Of a stretch of 64,000 nt of DNA, positions 1 to 7,751 are shown one piece after another (positions within the stretch are counted from its first letter, which is position 1; each line of letters begins with the position of its first letter). Made by a program: the position numbers and the translations under genes. Source of the DNA: Streptomyces sp. WAC05374. GTDB lineage: Bacteria; Actinomycetota; Actinomycetes; Streptomycetales; Streptomycetaceae. The stretch spans positions 179,110 through 243,109 of the forward strand of contig NZ_SMNQ01000009.1 in NCBI RefSeq assembly GCF_004353505.1. Reading direction: 5' to 3'. Under the pieces are notes generated by a model. That model did no database searches. It was given only the letters and a program-made list of their open reading frames with translations, and was not told the DNA's origin.

Positions 1-158
1 AAGCGGGCGGTGCCGGTGCGCTCGTCGAGGCGGGTCACCTCGCGCACCTGCGGCCACCAGCGGGGGTAGTCCTCGGGCCGCTCCAGGACCGCGTACACGG
101 TGTCCGGCGGGGCGGGGAGATTCCAGACGCTGCGGAAGCGGTAGTGGCACCAGTCCAT
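1..158 (-). CDS. SRPBCC (polyketide cyclase/dehydrase-like) family protein, N-terminal fragment
   Basis: Only the first 52 codons lie in the window; the gene continues beyond base 1. The ATG at 156-158 opens a frame reading MDWCHYRFRSVWNLPAPPD, then a VYAVLERPEDYPRWWPQV stretch. An opening beta strand followed by a helix with a P-x-D-Y-P-x-W-W-P signature is typical of the START/SRPBCC hydrophobic-ligand-binding fold. The ligand cannot be guessed from a fragment. The gene is divergent from the large membrane protein that starts 92 bases away, so the two probably share a promoter region. Confidence 0.7.
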   Translation of the reverse strand, partial: MDWCHYRFRSVWNLPAPPDTVYAVLERPEDYPRWWPQVREVTRLDERTGTAR

Positions 159-249
159 GCGGGAAGTCTGCGCCGCCGGCGCGTACTCATGCGGGATCTG
201 AGTAGGCACGCTCATGTCGTGCGCGTGTGGCGCGGCCCACACTCCGCTC

Positions 250-2559
250 ATGGACAACGCACTGTCGCCGGCCGACGAGCTGGTGGTTCTCGATCGCGAG
301 CTGGCTCAACTGGACGCCCGCCGGTCGCACTTGCTGGCGCGCCGGGCGTGGCTGCTGAGCGTGCTGTACGCCCCCGTCGCGCCGGTCGCCCCGTCGCGGC
401 GCGTGGCGGAGACGGCTCCGCGGGGTGCGCAGAACGTGCTGCTGACCCTGGGCGGCGTGCTGCTGGCGGTCGCCGCCGTGGCCTTCACGCTGGTGAGCTG
501 GGGCCGGATGGGCATCGGCGGCCGGGCGGCGGTGCTCGCGGTGGTGACGGCCGGCGCGCTGGCCGCGCCGGTGTTCCTGCTGCGCCGGGCGCTGGTGTCG
601 ACGGCGGAGGCGGTGGCGTCGCTGGGGCTGCTGCTGATGGTGCTCGACGCGTATGCCGTGCACCGGGTGGCGCTGCCGGAGGTGGACGCGGTGGGGTACG
701 CGGCGGTCGCCTCGGCGGTGCTGGCGGCGCTGTGGGCGGCGTACGGGGCGGGGTTCGGCGGGCTGCGGCTGCCGCTGCCGGCCGCGGTGGTGGCCGGGCA
801 ACTGCCGTTGCCGCTGGGCGCGCTGGCGGCGGACCTGGGGACGCTCCCGGTGTGCTGGGCGCTGCTGGTGACGGCGGCGGCCGACGTGGTGGTGGCGCTG
901 CGGGCGGGCCTGGCGACCCGCGTCCGGGTGGTGGCCCGCGTGGCGGCCGGTGCGACGGGTGGCTCGGCGGTGCTGGTCGCGGGCTGGCTCTCGGCGGTGC
1001 GGGGCGGTGCCGAGCCGGCGGGGCTGCTGCTGGTGGCGGCGGGGCTCGCGCTCTACGGGGCGTGGCGTGCGCCGGCCGCGGCGGCGTGGGCGGCCGTGGC
1101 GTGGGCGGCGGTGGCCGGGCTGGTGGCGGTGGCCGGCGGCGGCGGGCTGGTGCGGGAGGCGGTGCCGGGCACCTGGGCGGTGCCCGCGTACGCGCTGGTC
1201 GCGGTGGCGGTGTGCGCGGCGGCGGTACGCGGCGGGGTGCCGCGCGGTGTGGGCCGGGGTCTGGTGGGGGCGTCGGCGGGGGTGCAAGGGCTCGCCGTGG
1301 CCTGGGCGCTGCCCCAGGTGGCGGCCGCGCTGGTGGGCGTCCGGCCCGGCGTGGGGTGGCCGGTGGTGGCCGTGGTGGTGGCGGTCGCCGGGGTGCTGGT
1401 GACGGTGCGGTCCGTGCCGGCGCGCTGCGGGGCGCTCGCCCTGGCCTGGGTGGCGGCGGTGTCCCTGCCGGAGGCGGTGGCGCTGCCTGAGGCGGTCACG
1501 CCGGTCGTCCGGCTCGTGGTGACGGCCGGGTTCCTGGGCCTGGCGGTGCGTCCCTCGGTGCCGGCGCTGCGGCTGCCGGTGGGGCCCGAGGCCCGGGAGG
1601 TGCTCGCGGACGCCGCGGGTGCCGGGGCGCTGCTGGGCGGGGTGCTCGCGGCCGTCGGCGCGTGGGGCTCGGACGGTGCGGCGGTGGCGGTCACGGGGGT
1701 TCTCGGTGGGCTGTTCACGGGCGCGGCGGTGCTCTGCGGCGGCAGGCGCCGGACGGTCGCGGCCTGCGCGGCCGTGGCGGCGTTGGCCGGCCTGGTGGCG
1801 GCCGTGGCGGGGGTGGCGGGGCTGCCGGCGCACCTGACGGGCGCGGCGCTGCTGGCCGTGCCGGTGGCGACGGCGGCGGTGGGTGCGGGCCTGCGGCGCC
1901 ACCCGGTGGCGGTGCCGGTCGAGCTGGCGGGTGCGGCGGCCGGTGTCCTGGCGGCCGGGCTCGCGGCCACCCGCCCGGCCTTCCTGGCGCTGGTGCTCGC
2001 CCTGTGCGGTGTGGTGGCGGCGGCCACGGCCGTGCGCCCGGAGCGGCGCCCGGCCGCCGGGTACGCGGCCACGGCGCTGTTCGTCGCGGCCACCTGGGTG
2101 CGGCTGGCCGCCTCGGGGGTGTCCGCCCCGGAGGCGTACACGCTGCCCGTGACGGTGCCCGCGCTGGTGGTGGGCGTGCTGCGGCGGCGCCGGGACCCGG
2201 AGGCGTCGTCGTGGACGGCGTACGGTCCGGGGCTGGCCGCGTCGCTGGTGCCGAGCCTGGCCGCGGCGTGGGGCGACGCGGGCTGGCCGCGCCCGCTGCT
2301 GCTGGGGCTCGTGGCGCTTGCCGTGACCCTGGCAGGTGCGCGGCTGCGGCTCCAGGCGCCGCTGCTGCTGGGCGGCGCGGTCCTCGCGCTGGTGGCGCTG
2401 CACGAGCTGGCGCCGTACGTCGCCCAGGCGGTCGGCGCGCTGCCCCGCTGGACGCCGCCCGCGCTGGCCGGTCTGCTGCTGCTCGCGGTGGGCGCGACGT
2501 ACGAGCAGCGGCTGCGTGACGCCCGGCGCCTGCGGGAGACCGTGGGACGCATGCGCTGA
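250..2559 (+). CDS. large polytopic membrane protein (SCO7613-C-terminal-like)
   Basis: Encodes 769 residues. The first 40 (LVVLDRELAQLDARRSHLL) form a charged amphipathic helix or coiled coil. The rest is almost entirely Ala/Val/Leu/Gly-rich hydrophobic segments separated by short Arg-containing loops, probably about twenty membrane spans. The last 20 residues are charged and cytoplasmic (YEQRLRDARRLRETV). I chose the ATG at 250 rather than the ATG at 214, because the 12 extra residues look non-coding and this start begins directly at the predicted helix. The architecture resembles actinobacterial membrane proteins annotated as SCO7613 C-terminal domain proteins, whose function is unknown. 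It is followed at once by a strong terminator and a convergent tRNA gene. No enzymatic motif is visible. Confidence 0.75.
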   Translation: MDNALSPADELVVLDRELAQLDARRSHLLARRAWLLSVLYAPVAPVAPSRRVAETAPRGAQNVLLTLGGVLLAVAAVAFTLVSWGRMGIGGRAAVLAVVTAGALAAPVFLLRRALVSTAEAVASLGLLLMVLDAYAVHRVALPEVDAVGYAAVASAVLAALWAAYGAGFGGLRLPLPAAVVAGQLPLPLGALAADLGTLPVCWALLVTAAADVVVALRAGLATRVRVVARVAAGATGGSAVLVAGWLSAVRGGAEPAGLLLVAAGLALYGAWRAPAAAAWAAVAWAAVAGLVAVAGGGGLVREAVPGTWAVPAYALVAVAVCAAAVRGGVPRGVGRGLVGASAGVQGLAVAWALPQVAAALVGVRPGVGWPVVAVVVAVAGVLVTVRSVPARCGALALAWVAAVSLPEAVALPEAVTPVVRLVVTAGFLGLAVRPSVPALRLPVGPEAREVLADAAGAGALLGGVLAAVGAWGSDGAAVAVTGVLGGLFTGAAVLCGGRRRTVAACAAVAALAGLVAAVAGVAGLPAHLTGAALLAVPVATAAVGAGLRRHPVAVPVELAGAAAGVLAAGLAATRPAFLALVLALCGVVAAATAVRPERRPAAGYAATALFVAATWVRLAASGVSAPEAYTLPVTVPALVVGVLRRRRDPEASSWTAYGPGLAASLVPSLAAAWGDAGWPRPLLLGLVALAVTLAGARLRLQAPLLLGGAVLALVALHELAPYVAQAVGALPRWTPPALAGLLLLAVGATYEQRLRDARRLRETVGRMR

Positions 2560-2566
2560 CACGACG

Positions 2567-2605
2567 CCGAAGGCCCCGGAGACTGATCGTCTCCGGGGCC
2601 TTCGG
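2567..2605 (+). terminator. intrinsic terminator, probably bidirectional
   Basis: A perfect 17-bp stem (CCGAAGGCCCCGGAGAC with its complement) closes a 5-nt loop, 8 bases after the stop of the membrane protein and just beyond the 3' end of the convergent tRNA-Val. There is no long T tract, as is usual in Streptomyces. The position suits termination from both sides. Confidence 0.85.
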
Positions 2606-2614
2606 TCCGGGTGG

Positions 2615-2686
2615 TGGGCGATACTGGGTTCGAACCAGTGACCTCTTCGGTGTGAACGAAGCGCTCTCCCACTGAGCTAATCGCCC
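2615..2686 (-). tRNA. tRNA-Val (anticodon CAC)
   Basis: Minus-strand cloverleaf of 72 nt: acceptor stem GGGCGAT/ATCGCCC, D-arm TAGCTCAGTGGGAGAGC, anticodon stem GCTTCG-TTCACAC-CGAAG with anticodon CAC, and T-arm with GGTTCGAACC. It reads GTG valine codons. The three bases after the discriminator A are CCA, so the 3' CCA is encoded. It has the same body plan as the three tRNA-Val(GAC) genes near 9.2-9.4 kb. Confidence 0.95.
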
Positions 2687-2750
2687 GGGCGCACCGCAAA
2701 CATTACCGCATGTCAGCCCGTGCCCCCGACCACGTCCCCGGGCCCGTGGA

Positions 2751-3215
2751 TCACTGCTTGATGTTCCAGGGCAGGGCGAGGCCGTACTTCCACAGGTACA
2801 CGCCGACCAGCGCCGCCATGATCACCAGGCCGACCGTCGTGAGGATGATGTTGCGCCGGCGGACCTTCGGGTCGAGTGCGCGCTGCGCCGCCTCGGTCAC
2901 TTTCCGCTTCGTCCAGCGGAGCACGAGCTGCGCCCAGACGAACTCGGTCGCCCAGATCGCCATGCCGCCGAAGATCACGACCCAGCCGGGTCCGGGCAGC
3001 ACCAGCATCGCCGCACCGGCGGCCACGACGGCCAGACCGACGACGAAAACGCCCACCTGCCAGCTTATGTGGAGCGTCCGGCGCGCCTTGATGAACTCGG
3101 GCGCCCGCGAGCCCAGTGGCGGCTCGGCGGTCACCTCTTCCGTCACGTCCCCCGTGGCGGGGGACGTGGTCACCGCTGGGGTGACCTTCCTCCGCTCGTC
3201 ACTCTCCGCGTTCAT
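2751..3215 (-). CDS. TIGR02611-family small membrane protein
   Basis: A 154-residue protein starting at the ATG read from 3215; an in-frame start further upstream would run into the ssgB promoter region. Residues 1-45 are hydrophilic and acidic (SPATGDVTEEV). Two hydrophobic segments follow at about 50-85, containing the family hallmark LVLPGPGWVVIFGG and then WATEFVWAQ. A basic stretch (LDPKVRRRN) and a last membrane span with a short tail (LALPWNIKQ) complete it. The PGPGW motif followed by an aromatic/acidic pair is characteristic of the actinobacterial TIGR02611 family, whose function is unknown. It is divergent from ssgB with 189 bases between the starts. This arrangement is common in Streptomyces, but I see no direct link to sporulation. 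Confidence 0.82.
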   Translation of the reverse strand: MNAESDERRKVTPAVTTSPATGDVTEEVTAEPPLGSRAPEFIKARRTLHISWQVGVFVVGLAVVAAGAAMLVLPGPGWVVIFGGMAIWATEFVWAQLVLRWTKRKVTEAAQRALDPKVRRRNIILTTVGLVIMAALVGVYLWKYGLALPWNIKQ

Positions 3216-3267
3216 GAAGCCCAACCTACCCGACGCGAGCCGGACACCGGAATGGACGCAAACGGCC

Positions 3268-3292
3268 GGTTGCACACCGCCATCCGAGGTAC
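3268..3292 (+). promoter_or_regulatory. candidate SigH/SigB-type promoter of ssgB
   Basis: GGTT, a 15-nt spacer and AGGTAC match the Streptomyces SigB/SigH consensus (GNNT, 14-16 nt, GGGTAC) at five of six -10 positions. The element lies about 113 bases upstream of ssgB. Published work in S. coelicolor places ssgB under the stress sigma factor SigH, which makes this the best candidate in the gap. The call is motif matching only; no transcription start is visible. Confidence 0.45.
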
Positions 3293-3404
3293 CTCAAGGG
3301 CCACAAAACAGACAGAGGGGTTTACAACGGCACCGTAGGTGGCATGTCGATTTCGCCGACGTGCGAATCCCCGAGCGCACACTGAGCGAAAGGCCCTGGC
3401 GCTT

Positions 3405-3818
3405 ATGAACACCACGGTCAGCTGCGAGCTGCACCTGCGCCTCGTTGTGTCGAGCGAGTCCTCACTGCCTGTACCGGCGGGCCTGCGGTATGACACGGCC
3501 GATCCCTACGCCGTGCACGCCACCTTCCACACCGGAGCCGAGGAGACGGTCGAGTGGGTGTTCGCCCGCGACCTTCTCGCCGAAGGGCTCCACCGCCCCA
3601 CAGGCACCGGCGACGTCAGAGTCTGGCCGTCCCGCAGCCACGGTCAGGGCGTCGTCTGCATCGCGCTGAGCTCCCCGGAGGGCGAAGCCCTGCTCGAGGC
3701 CCCGGCGCGCGCCCTGGAGTCGTTCCTGAAGCGGACCGACGCCGCGGTGCCGCCCGGCACCGAGCATCGTCATTTCGATCTCGACACGGAGCTCTCGCAC
3801 ATCCTGGCCGAAAGCTGA
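3405..3818 (+). CDS. ssgB: sporulation and cell division protein SsgB
   Basis: A 137-residue SsgA-like protein starting MNTTVSCELHLRLV. SsgB localises with SsgA to future septum sites in aerial hyphae and recruits FtsZ, so it marks where sporulation division occurs. The sequence is almost certainly SsgB: the family is nearly invariant between Streptomyces species, and this protein has the expected length and landmarks, including PAGLRYDTADPYAVHATFH, the WVFARDLL segment and the acidic tail DLDTELSHILAES. The ATG at 3405 is preferred over the upstream in-frame ATG at 3339, because the canonical N-terminus starts here and GAAAGG lies upstream. The long 5' region holds a SigH-like promoter, and an inverted repeat follows the stop. 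Confidence 0.97.
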   Translation: MNTTVSCELHLRLVVSSESSLPVPAGLRYDTADPYAVHATFHTGAEETVEWVFARDLLAEGLHRPTGTGDVRVWPSRSHGQGVVCIALSSPEGEALLEAPARALESFLKRTDAAVPPGTEHRHFDLDTELSHILAES

Positions 3819-3837
3819 GGCCAGGCCGCCAGCCGCA

Positions 3838-3868
3838 CGGCGCCGTCCGACTCGGGGCGACGGCGCCG
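3838..3868 (+). terminator. putative terminator after ssgB
   Basis: CGGCGCCGTC and its complement GACGGCGCCG form a 10-bp stem with an 11-nt loop, 20 bases beyond the ssgB stop. More GC-rich dyads continue to about 3950. No gene is recognisable between 3819 and 4075. Confidence 0.6.
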
Positions 3869-4075
3869 CGCGGAGAGCTCGTACGGCCGTGAGCGGCCGG
3901 ACACGGCGACACCGGCGCCGCCGTCGCGGAAACCACCGCGGCGGCGGCGCCGACGCGTTTCCGGCCGCCCGGGGGCGCCCCCTCCCCCACCGCTGCCCGG
4001 GGCCCCTTCCGGTGGAGCCGCTAGAGTCGGCGCCATCCGGCGGGCGCCCGCCCGCCGCGGCCCAGGGAGCGAATC

Positions 4076-4636
4076 GTGCTGATCCCTCACGACACCAGGA
4101 TCGCGCTCGACACCGTCGTCGATCTGCTGAACACCGCGCCCGACGGCGGGCGGGGGGACGGGCTCAGGGACGTCGCGGCCCTGTACGCCTTCGTGCGGGA
4201 CCACGACGTCAGCGGTGTCGGCCGGCTCGGCGAGCAGGACCTGCGGGCCGTGCGCGACGTACGAAAACGATTCGCCGACGTGTTCGCGGCGTCCGACGCG
4301 CGTGCCGCGGCCGAGCTGATCAACCAGCTCGTCGCCGCGGCGGGCACCACGCCCCAGCTCACCGACCACGACGGCTACGACTGGCACGTGCACTACTTCG
4401 CGCCGGGCGCCTCGGTCGCCGACCACCTCGCGGCCGACTGCGGCATGGCGCTGGCGTTCATCGTGGTGGCCGGCGAGCAGGACCGGCTGCGCCGCTGCGA
4501 GGCACCGGACTGCGGGCGGGCGTTCGTCGACCTGTCCCGCAACCGCTCGCGCCGCTACTGCGACAGCCGTACTTGCGGTAACCGGCTCCATGTGGCGGCG
4601 TACCGGGCGCGCCGCAAGGAGGCGGCGGCCGGCTGA
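4076..4636 (+). CDS. CGNR zinc-finger / ABATE-domain regulator
   Basis: A 186-residue protein using the GTG at 4076, with CAGGGAG upstream. The N-terminal ~130 residues (TRIALDTVVDLLNTAP through WHVHYFAPGASVADHLAAD) match the ABATE putative stress-response domain. The C-terminal ~45 residues are a CGNR zinc finger with paired cysteines: C-x4-C in RRCEAPDCGRAFVD, then RSRRYCDSRTCGNRLHVA. This two-domain architecture is frequent and paralogous in Streptomyces. The proteins are predicted to bind DNA through the CGNR finger, but targets are mostly unknown. It stands alone between ssgB and convergent small membrane-protein genes. Confidence 0.88.
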   Translation: MLIPHDTRIALDTVVDLLNTAPDGGRGDGLRDVAALYAFVRDHDVSGVGRLGEQDLRAVRDVRKRFADVFAASDARAAAELINQLVAAAGTTPQLTDHDGYDWHVHYFAPGASVADHLAADCGMALAFIVVAGEQDRLRRCEAPDCGRAFVDLSRNRSRRYCDSRTCGNRLHVAAYRARRKEAAAG

Positions 4637-4657
4637 GCGGGGCGGCTCAGCCCCTGC

Positions 4658-4834
4658 TCACAGCACGTACAGATCGTGCACGGCGGCCATCAGCAACAGG
4701 CAGCCGATCACCGCCAGGAAGATCATCAGCGGTGGCTGGGAGAGCGCGAACAGGCATCCGCGCCGCTCCTCGGTGACTTCGTCGGTGGCGGGGGACGACT
4801 CCCGCGAGGTTTCCAGCATCTCGGTGCCGATCAT
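4658..4834 (-). CDS. small membrane protein, 58 residues
   Basis: A short frame starting at the ATG read from 4834 (MIGTEMLETSRESSPATDE) and ending DLYVL. Residues 1-27 are hydrophilic and acidic; residues 32-52 form one clear membrane span (PPLMIFLAVIGCLLLMAAV). It is convergent with the CGNR gene, 21 bases apart. The soluble part contains SPATDEVTEE, close to SPATGDVTEE in the TIGR02611 protein at 2751-3215. There is no known domain. Third-position GC is high, as expected for a real gene, but this is a prediction from composition and membrane topology. Confidence 0.65.
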   Translation of the reverse strand: MIGTEMLETSRESSPATDEVTEERRGCLFALSQPPLMIFLAVIGCLLLMAAVHDLYVL

Positions 4835-4925
4835 GGCGCAGCCGGCGCCCCCGTGAACGCCGAATGCCCATGATCCGCAGGGCAGTTCACCCCATCCCGT
4901 GGCTCCGCGCTCCCCGGGCGACGGC

Positions 4926-5351
4926 TCAGATGCCGTGCTTCTTCAGGATGGCCTCGATGTCGCTGAAGTCGTCGGCGGGCTTCGCCGTGGCGCGGCCGTC
5001 CGTCCCGAGCGCGGGGGCGGACGCGCCCGGCTCGGCCGGCCGCGGCTCCTGCCGCTCCCGGCGGCCCCGGCGCCCCTCGGCGGGCGCGGGGCCGCCCCGG
5101 CGCCGCTCGACGGCCCGGGTGGTCATGAAGAGCAGCCAGGCCAGGCCCAGGACCCCGAAACCGGCCCACGCCACCGGGCTGAAGGCGGTGCGGGCCAGCC
5201 ACTCCACGGCACCGGTCATCACCAGCCCGGCCGGCACCAGCGCGTACGCGGCGACGCGGGCGGCCGCGAGGAACCTGCGGCGGTACGCGGTGATCGCCGC
5301 GATGCCCAGCCCCGCGGCGGCCACGGCGGAGCAAATCGTCTCGGCAAGCAT
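4926..5351 (-). CDS. hypothetical two-span membrane protein
   Basis: A 141-residue protein read from the ATG at 5351 (MLAETICSAVAAAGLGIAAI). It has three hydrophobic segments at about 1-20, 30-48 and 55-78, the first possibly a signal anchor, separated by YRRR and WLART. A long charged Arg/Pro/Ala-rich cytoplasmic tail follows, ending in the conserved-looking acidic motif DDFSDIEAILKKHGI. The DDFSDIEAILKKHGI ending recurs in unrelated Streptomyces membrane proteins and may be an interaction tail. The function is unknown. The nearest upstream gene, 171 bases away, is the divergent DsbA-like gene. Confidence 0.75.
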   Translation of the reverse strand: MLAETICSAVAAAGLGIAAITAYRRRFLAAARVAAYALVPAGLVMTGAVEWLARTAFSPVAWAGFGVLGLAWLLFMTTRAVERRRGGPAPAEGRRGRRERQEPRPAEPGASAPALGTDGRATAKPADDFSDIEAILKKHGI

Positions 5352-5522
5352 CCGGTCCTCCAGGCGGGCGCGGGGCGGTACGTTCCTTCCATCCTGCACC
5401 GCGCGACCGCGCCGCGGCCATGGCGCCGGCCGGCCCCGAGCGGATCTCCGGGACATCTCCGGGGCCCTCTCCTCCCCAGGTCCCGGTTGGGGGGCCGCCC
5501 GCGCTCCTGGGAGACTGCCCCC

Positions 5523-6056
5523 ATGAACGACTCCACGACCGACCGCACCACCACGCCCGTCGTGCTCGACGTCTGGTGCGAGCTCCAGTGCCCCGACTGC
5601 CACGCCGCCCTGGACGACCTGCGCGCCCTGCGCGCCCGGTACGGGGACCGGCTCGAGGTGCGGTTGCGGCACTTCCCGCTGGAGAAGCACAAGCACGCCT
5701 ACGCCGCCGCGCAGGCCGCCGAGGAGGCCGTCGCCCAGGGCAAGGGCTGGCCGTACGCGGAGGCGGTGCTGGCCCGGACCGGGGAGCTGGCGGCCGGGGG
5801 CGAGCGCGTGCTGATCGACACGGCGCGGGAACTGGGCCTGGACGCCGAGGAGTTCGACACCGCCCTCATCGACGGCCGCCACCTGCTGATCGTGGACGCC
5901 GACCAGGCGGAGGGGAAGGCGATCGGCGTCACCGGCACCCCGACATACGTGATCGGCGGCGAGCGGCTGGACGGCGGCAAGAGCCAGGAAGGGCTGCGCG
6001 AGCGCGTCGAGGAGATCGCCGACCGCCTCCTGGCCGAGCCGGGCGGCCTGCTCTGA
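5523..6056 (+). CDS. DsbA/FrnE-like thioredoxin-fold protein
   Basis: A 177-residue thioredoxin-fold protein starting MNDSTTDRTTTPVVLDVW. The active-site motif is CPDC in WCELQCPDCHAAL, at about residue 24. The inserted alpha-helical domain typical of DsbA/FrnE spans about 60-130 (AQAAEEAVAQGKGWPYAEAV). The cis-proline loop is GVTGTPTYVIGG at about 140. There is no signal peptide or membrane span, so a cytoplasmic FrnE-type disulfide oxidoreductase or isomerase is more likely than a secreted DsbA. The substrate is unknown. The gene is convergent with an acetyltransferase gene 9 bases beyond its stop. Confidence 0.88.
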   Translation: MNDSTTDRTTTPVVLDVWCELQCPDCHAALDDLRALRARYGDRLEVRLRHFPLEKHKHAYAAAQAAEEAVAQGKGWPYAEAVLARTGELAAGGERVLIDTARELGLDAEEFDTALIDGRHLLIVDADQAEGKAIGVTGTPTYVIGGERLDGGKSQEGLRERVEEIADRLLAEPGGLL

Positions 6057-6065
6057 CCCCAGGCC

Positions 6066-6905
6066 CTACAGCAGCGGCTTGAAGCCGTTGACGTGGGTCG
6101 TCGCGTACCCGAGCGACTCGTAGAGCCGCAGGGCCGGGGTGTTGTCGGCGAAGACGTGCAGTCCGATGCGGCGCTCCCCCGCCTCCAGGGCGATCCGCTC
6201 GGCGAACAGCATCAGGGTCCGTCCGTACCCCTGGCCGCGCCGCCCTTCGGCGACCTCGATGTCGTACACGAACGGGATCTCCTCGCCGGAGGGCGAGCGG
6301 AGCCTGCCGGTCCACAGGTGCCCGACGGCGGTGCCGTCCCGGACGGCCACGTGGAACGCGGCGCCCTCGGTGGCGAGCCCGTCGGGCAGGTGCTCGCGGC
6401 GGCCCCACTCGGCGCGCGCCAGGGCCTGGTCCTCCGGTACGCCGTGCCCGGCCAGGCTGCGCGCGAAGCGCTCCAGGGACCGGGCCTCCCACTCCCGGAA
6501 CTCCGCCTCCGTCATGGGCCGCACCCGCACGCCGGCGGGCGGCTCGGGCGGTGGGGCGCCGAGGTCCTTGGCCAGGTTGCGGCTGCGCTCGGTGTAGCCG
6601 AGGGCGGTCGCCATGCGCAGCGCGACCGTCGCACCGGCCGGTACGGAGACGGTCACCTGGTCGCAGCCCCAGCCGCGCAGCACCTCCTCGGCGGCCAGCG
6701 CGGCCACCGTGCCGCGTCCGCGCCGCCGGTCCGGGCCGTCGACGCCGAGGGAGCGGATCACCCCGGCCGGCCGGCCGTACCCGGGCAGGGTGCCGAGCTC
6801 GACGGCGCCCACGCGACGGCTGTTCACACAGATGTCATAGACGCGCGATCGGGCGCCGTCGGGGGTCTCCTGGAGCGGCCCGGCCGGCCGCAGGGTGGTG
6901 GTCAT
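6066..6905 (-). CDS. tandem-domain GNAT N-acetyltransferase
   Basis: A 279-residue protein with two GNAT-like halves. The N-terminal half (about 20-125) contains VGAVELGTLPGYG and the degenerate acetyl-CoA loop DRRRGRGTVAAL. The C-terminal half (about 140-279) contains FVYDIEVAEGRRGQGYGRTLM, a complete R-x-x-G-x-G/A pyrophosphate loop, and ends in the usual LRLYESLGYATT strand-helix. The second half looks catalytic. The first retains R-R-R-G-R-G and may be active or structural. The acceptor substrate cannot be inferred. It lies 33 bases downstream of pabC on the same strand and may be cotranscribed. Confidence 0.88.
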   Translation of the reverse strand: MTTTLRPAGPLQETPDGARSRVYDICVNSRRVGAVELGTLPGYGRPAGVIRSLGVDGPDRRRGRGTVAALAAEEVLRGWGCDQVTVSVPAGATVALRMATALGYTERSRNLAKDLGAPPPEPPAGVRVRPMTEAEFREWEARSLERFARSLAGHGVPEDQALARAEWGRREHLPDGLATEGAAFHVAVRDGTAVGHLWTGRLRSPSGEEIPFVYDIEVAEGRRGQGYGRTLMLFAERIALEAGERRIGLHVFADNTPALRLYESLGYATTHVNGFKPLL

Positions 6906-6938
6906 CGCCTACGTTCTACCCACCCCGCGACCGGCTGC

Positions 6939-7751
6939 TCACATCTGCGCGGCGCGCTCCGCGAAGATCCGCATGGCCTTGGCGGTGACGGGCCCGGGGG
7001 CGCCGGGCAGCTCGCGCCCGTCGATCCGGTGGACGGCCTGGACGTCACGGAGGCTGGAGGTCAGGAAGACCTCCTCGGCCCGGTCCAGGACGTCCATCGG
7101 CAGGTCGGTCTCCTGGGCGCCGGTCCATTCGACGGTCAGGGCCCGGGTGATGCCGGCGAGGCAGCCCGAGGAGAGCGGCGGGGTGTGCAGCTTGCCGTCC
7201 AGGACGACGAAGACGTTGGAGCCGGTGCCCTCGCAGAGCCGCCCGGCGGTGTTGGCGAACAGCGCCTCGCTGGCGCCCTGTTCGTGGGCCTTGGCGAGCG
7301 CGACGACGTTCTCGGCGTACGAGGTGGTCTTGAGCCCGGCCAGGGCGCTGCGTTCGTTGCGGGTCCAGGGGACGGTGATCACGGCGGTGCTGTCGACGTG
7401 GGGGGCGGCCTCGCCCACCGCGACGACGAGGGTCGGTCCGGCGTCGCCGCGGTCGGAGCCGAGCGGGGAGATCCCGCCGGTGTACGTGATGCGCAGCCGC
7501 CCGCGCGGCACGGGGTTGGCCTCCAGCACGGCGGCGCAGGCCCGGCGCACCTCGTCCAGGTCCGGGTCGGGCAGGCCGAGGCCGCGTGCGGAGCGGGTGA
7601 GCCGGTCGAGGTGGAGGTCCATCGCGAAGGGCCGGCCGGCCTGCGTCTTGAGCGTCTCGAAGACACCGTCGCCGACGGTCAGGCCGTGGTCCAGTACGGA
7701 GACCCGGGCGGCTGCCGCGTCGCACAGCCCGCCGTTGACCCACAGCTTCAT
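6939..7751 (-). CDS. pabC: aminodeoxychorismate lyase (class IV PLP enzyme)
   Basis: A 270-residue class IV aminotransferase-fold protein. In folate synthesis PabC removes pyruvate from 4-amino-4-deoxychorismate to give p-aminobenzoate. Visible family features are the N-terminal MKLWVNGGL and DHGLTVGDGVFETLK strands, the PLP lysine in GLKTTSYAENV at about 138, and the cofactor-binding segment CEGTGSNVFVV at about 170. The start overlaps the end of the pabB-like gene by 4 bases (ATGA), so translation is coupled and both act on chorismate. Without the neighbour a D-amino-acid or branched-chain aminotransferase could not be excluded; with it PabC is the best call. Confidence 0.88.
   Translation of the reverse strand: MKLWVNGGLCDAAAARVSVLDHGLTVGDGVFETLKTQAGRPFAMDLHLDRLTRSARGLGLPDPDLDEVRRACAAVLEANPVPRGRLRITYTGGISPLGSDRGDAGPTLVVAVGEAAPHVDSTAVITVPWTRNERSALAGLKTTSYAENVVALAKAHEQGASEALFANTAGRLCEGTGSNVFVVLDGKLHTPPLSSGCLAGITRALTVEWTGAQETDLPMDVLDRAEEVFLTSSLRDVQAVHRIDGRELPGAPGPVTAKAMRIFAERAAQM

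Noticed and set aside
187..2562. Long antisense frame of 791 codons opposite the large membrane protein
   Set aside because: High-GC shadow: rich in Arg, His, Pro and Gln, with no domain or ribosome site. The forward frame has a hydrophobic multi-span pattern.
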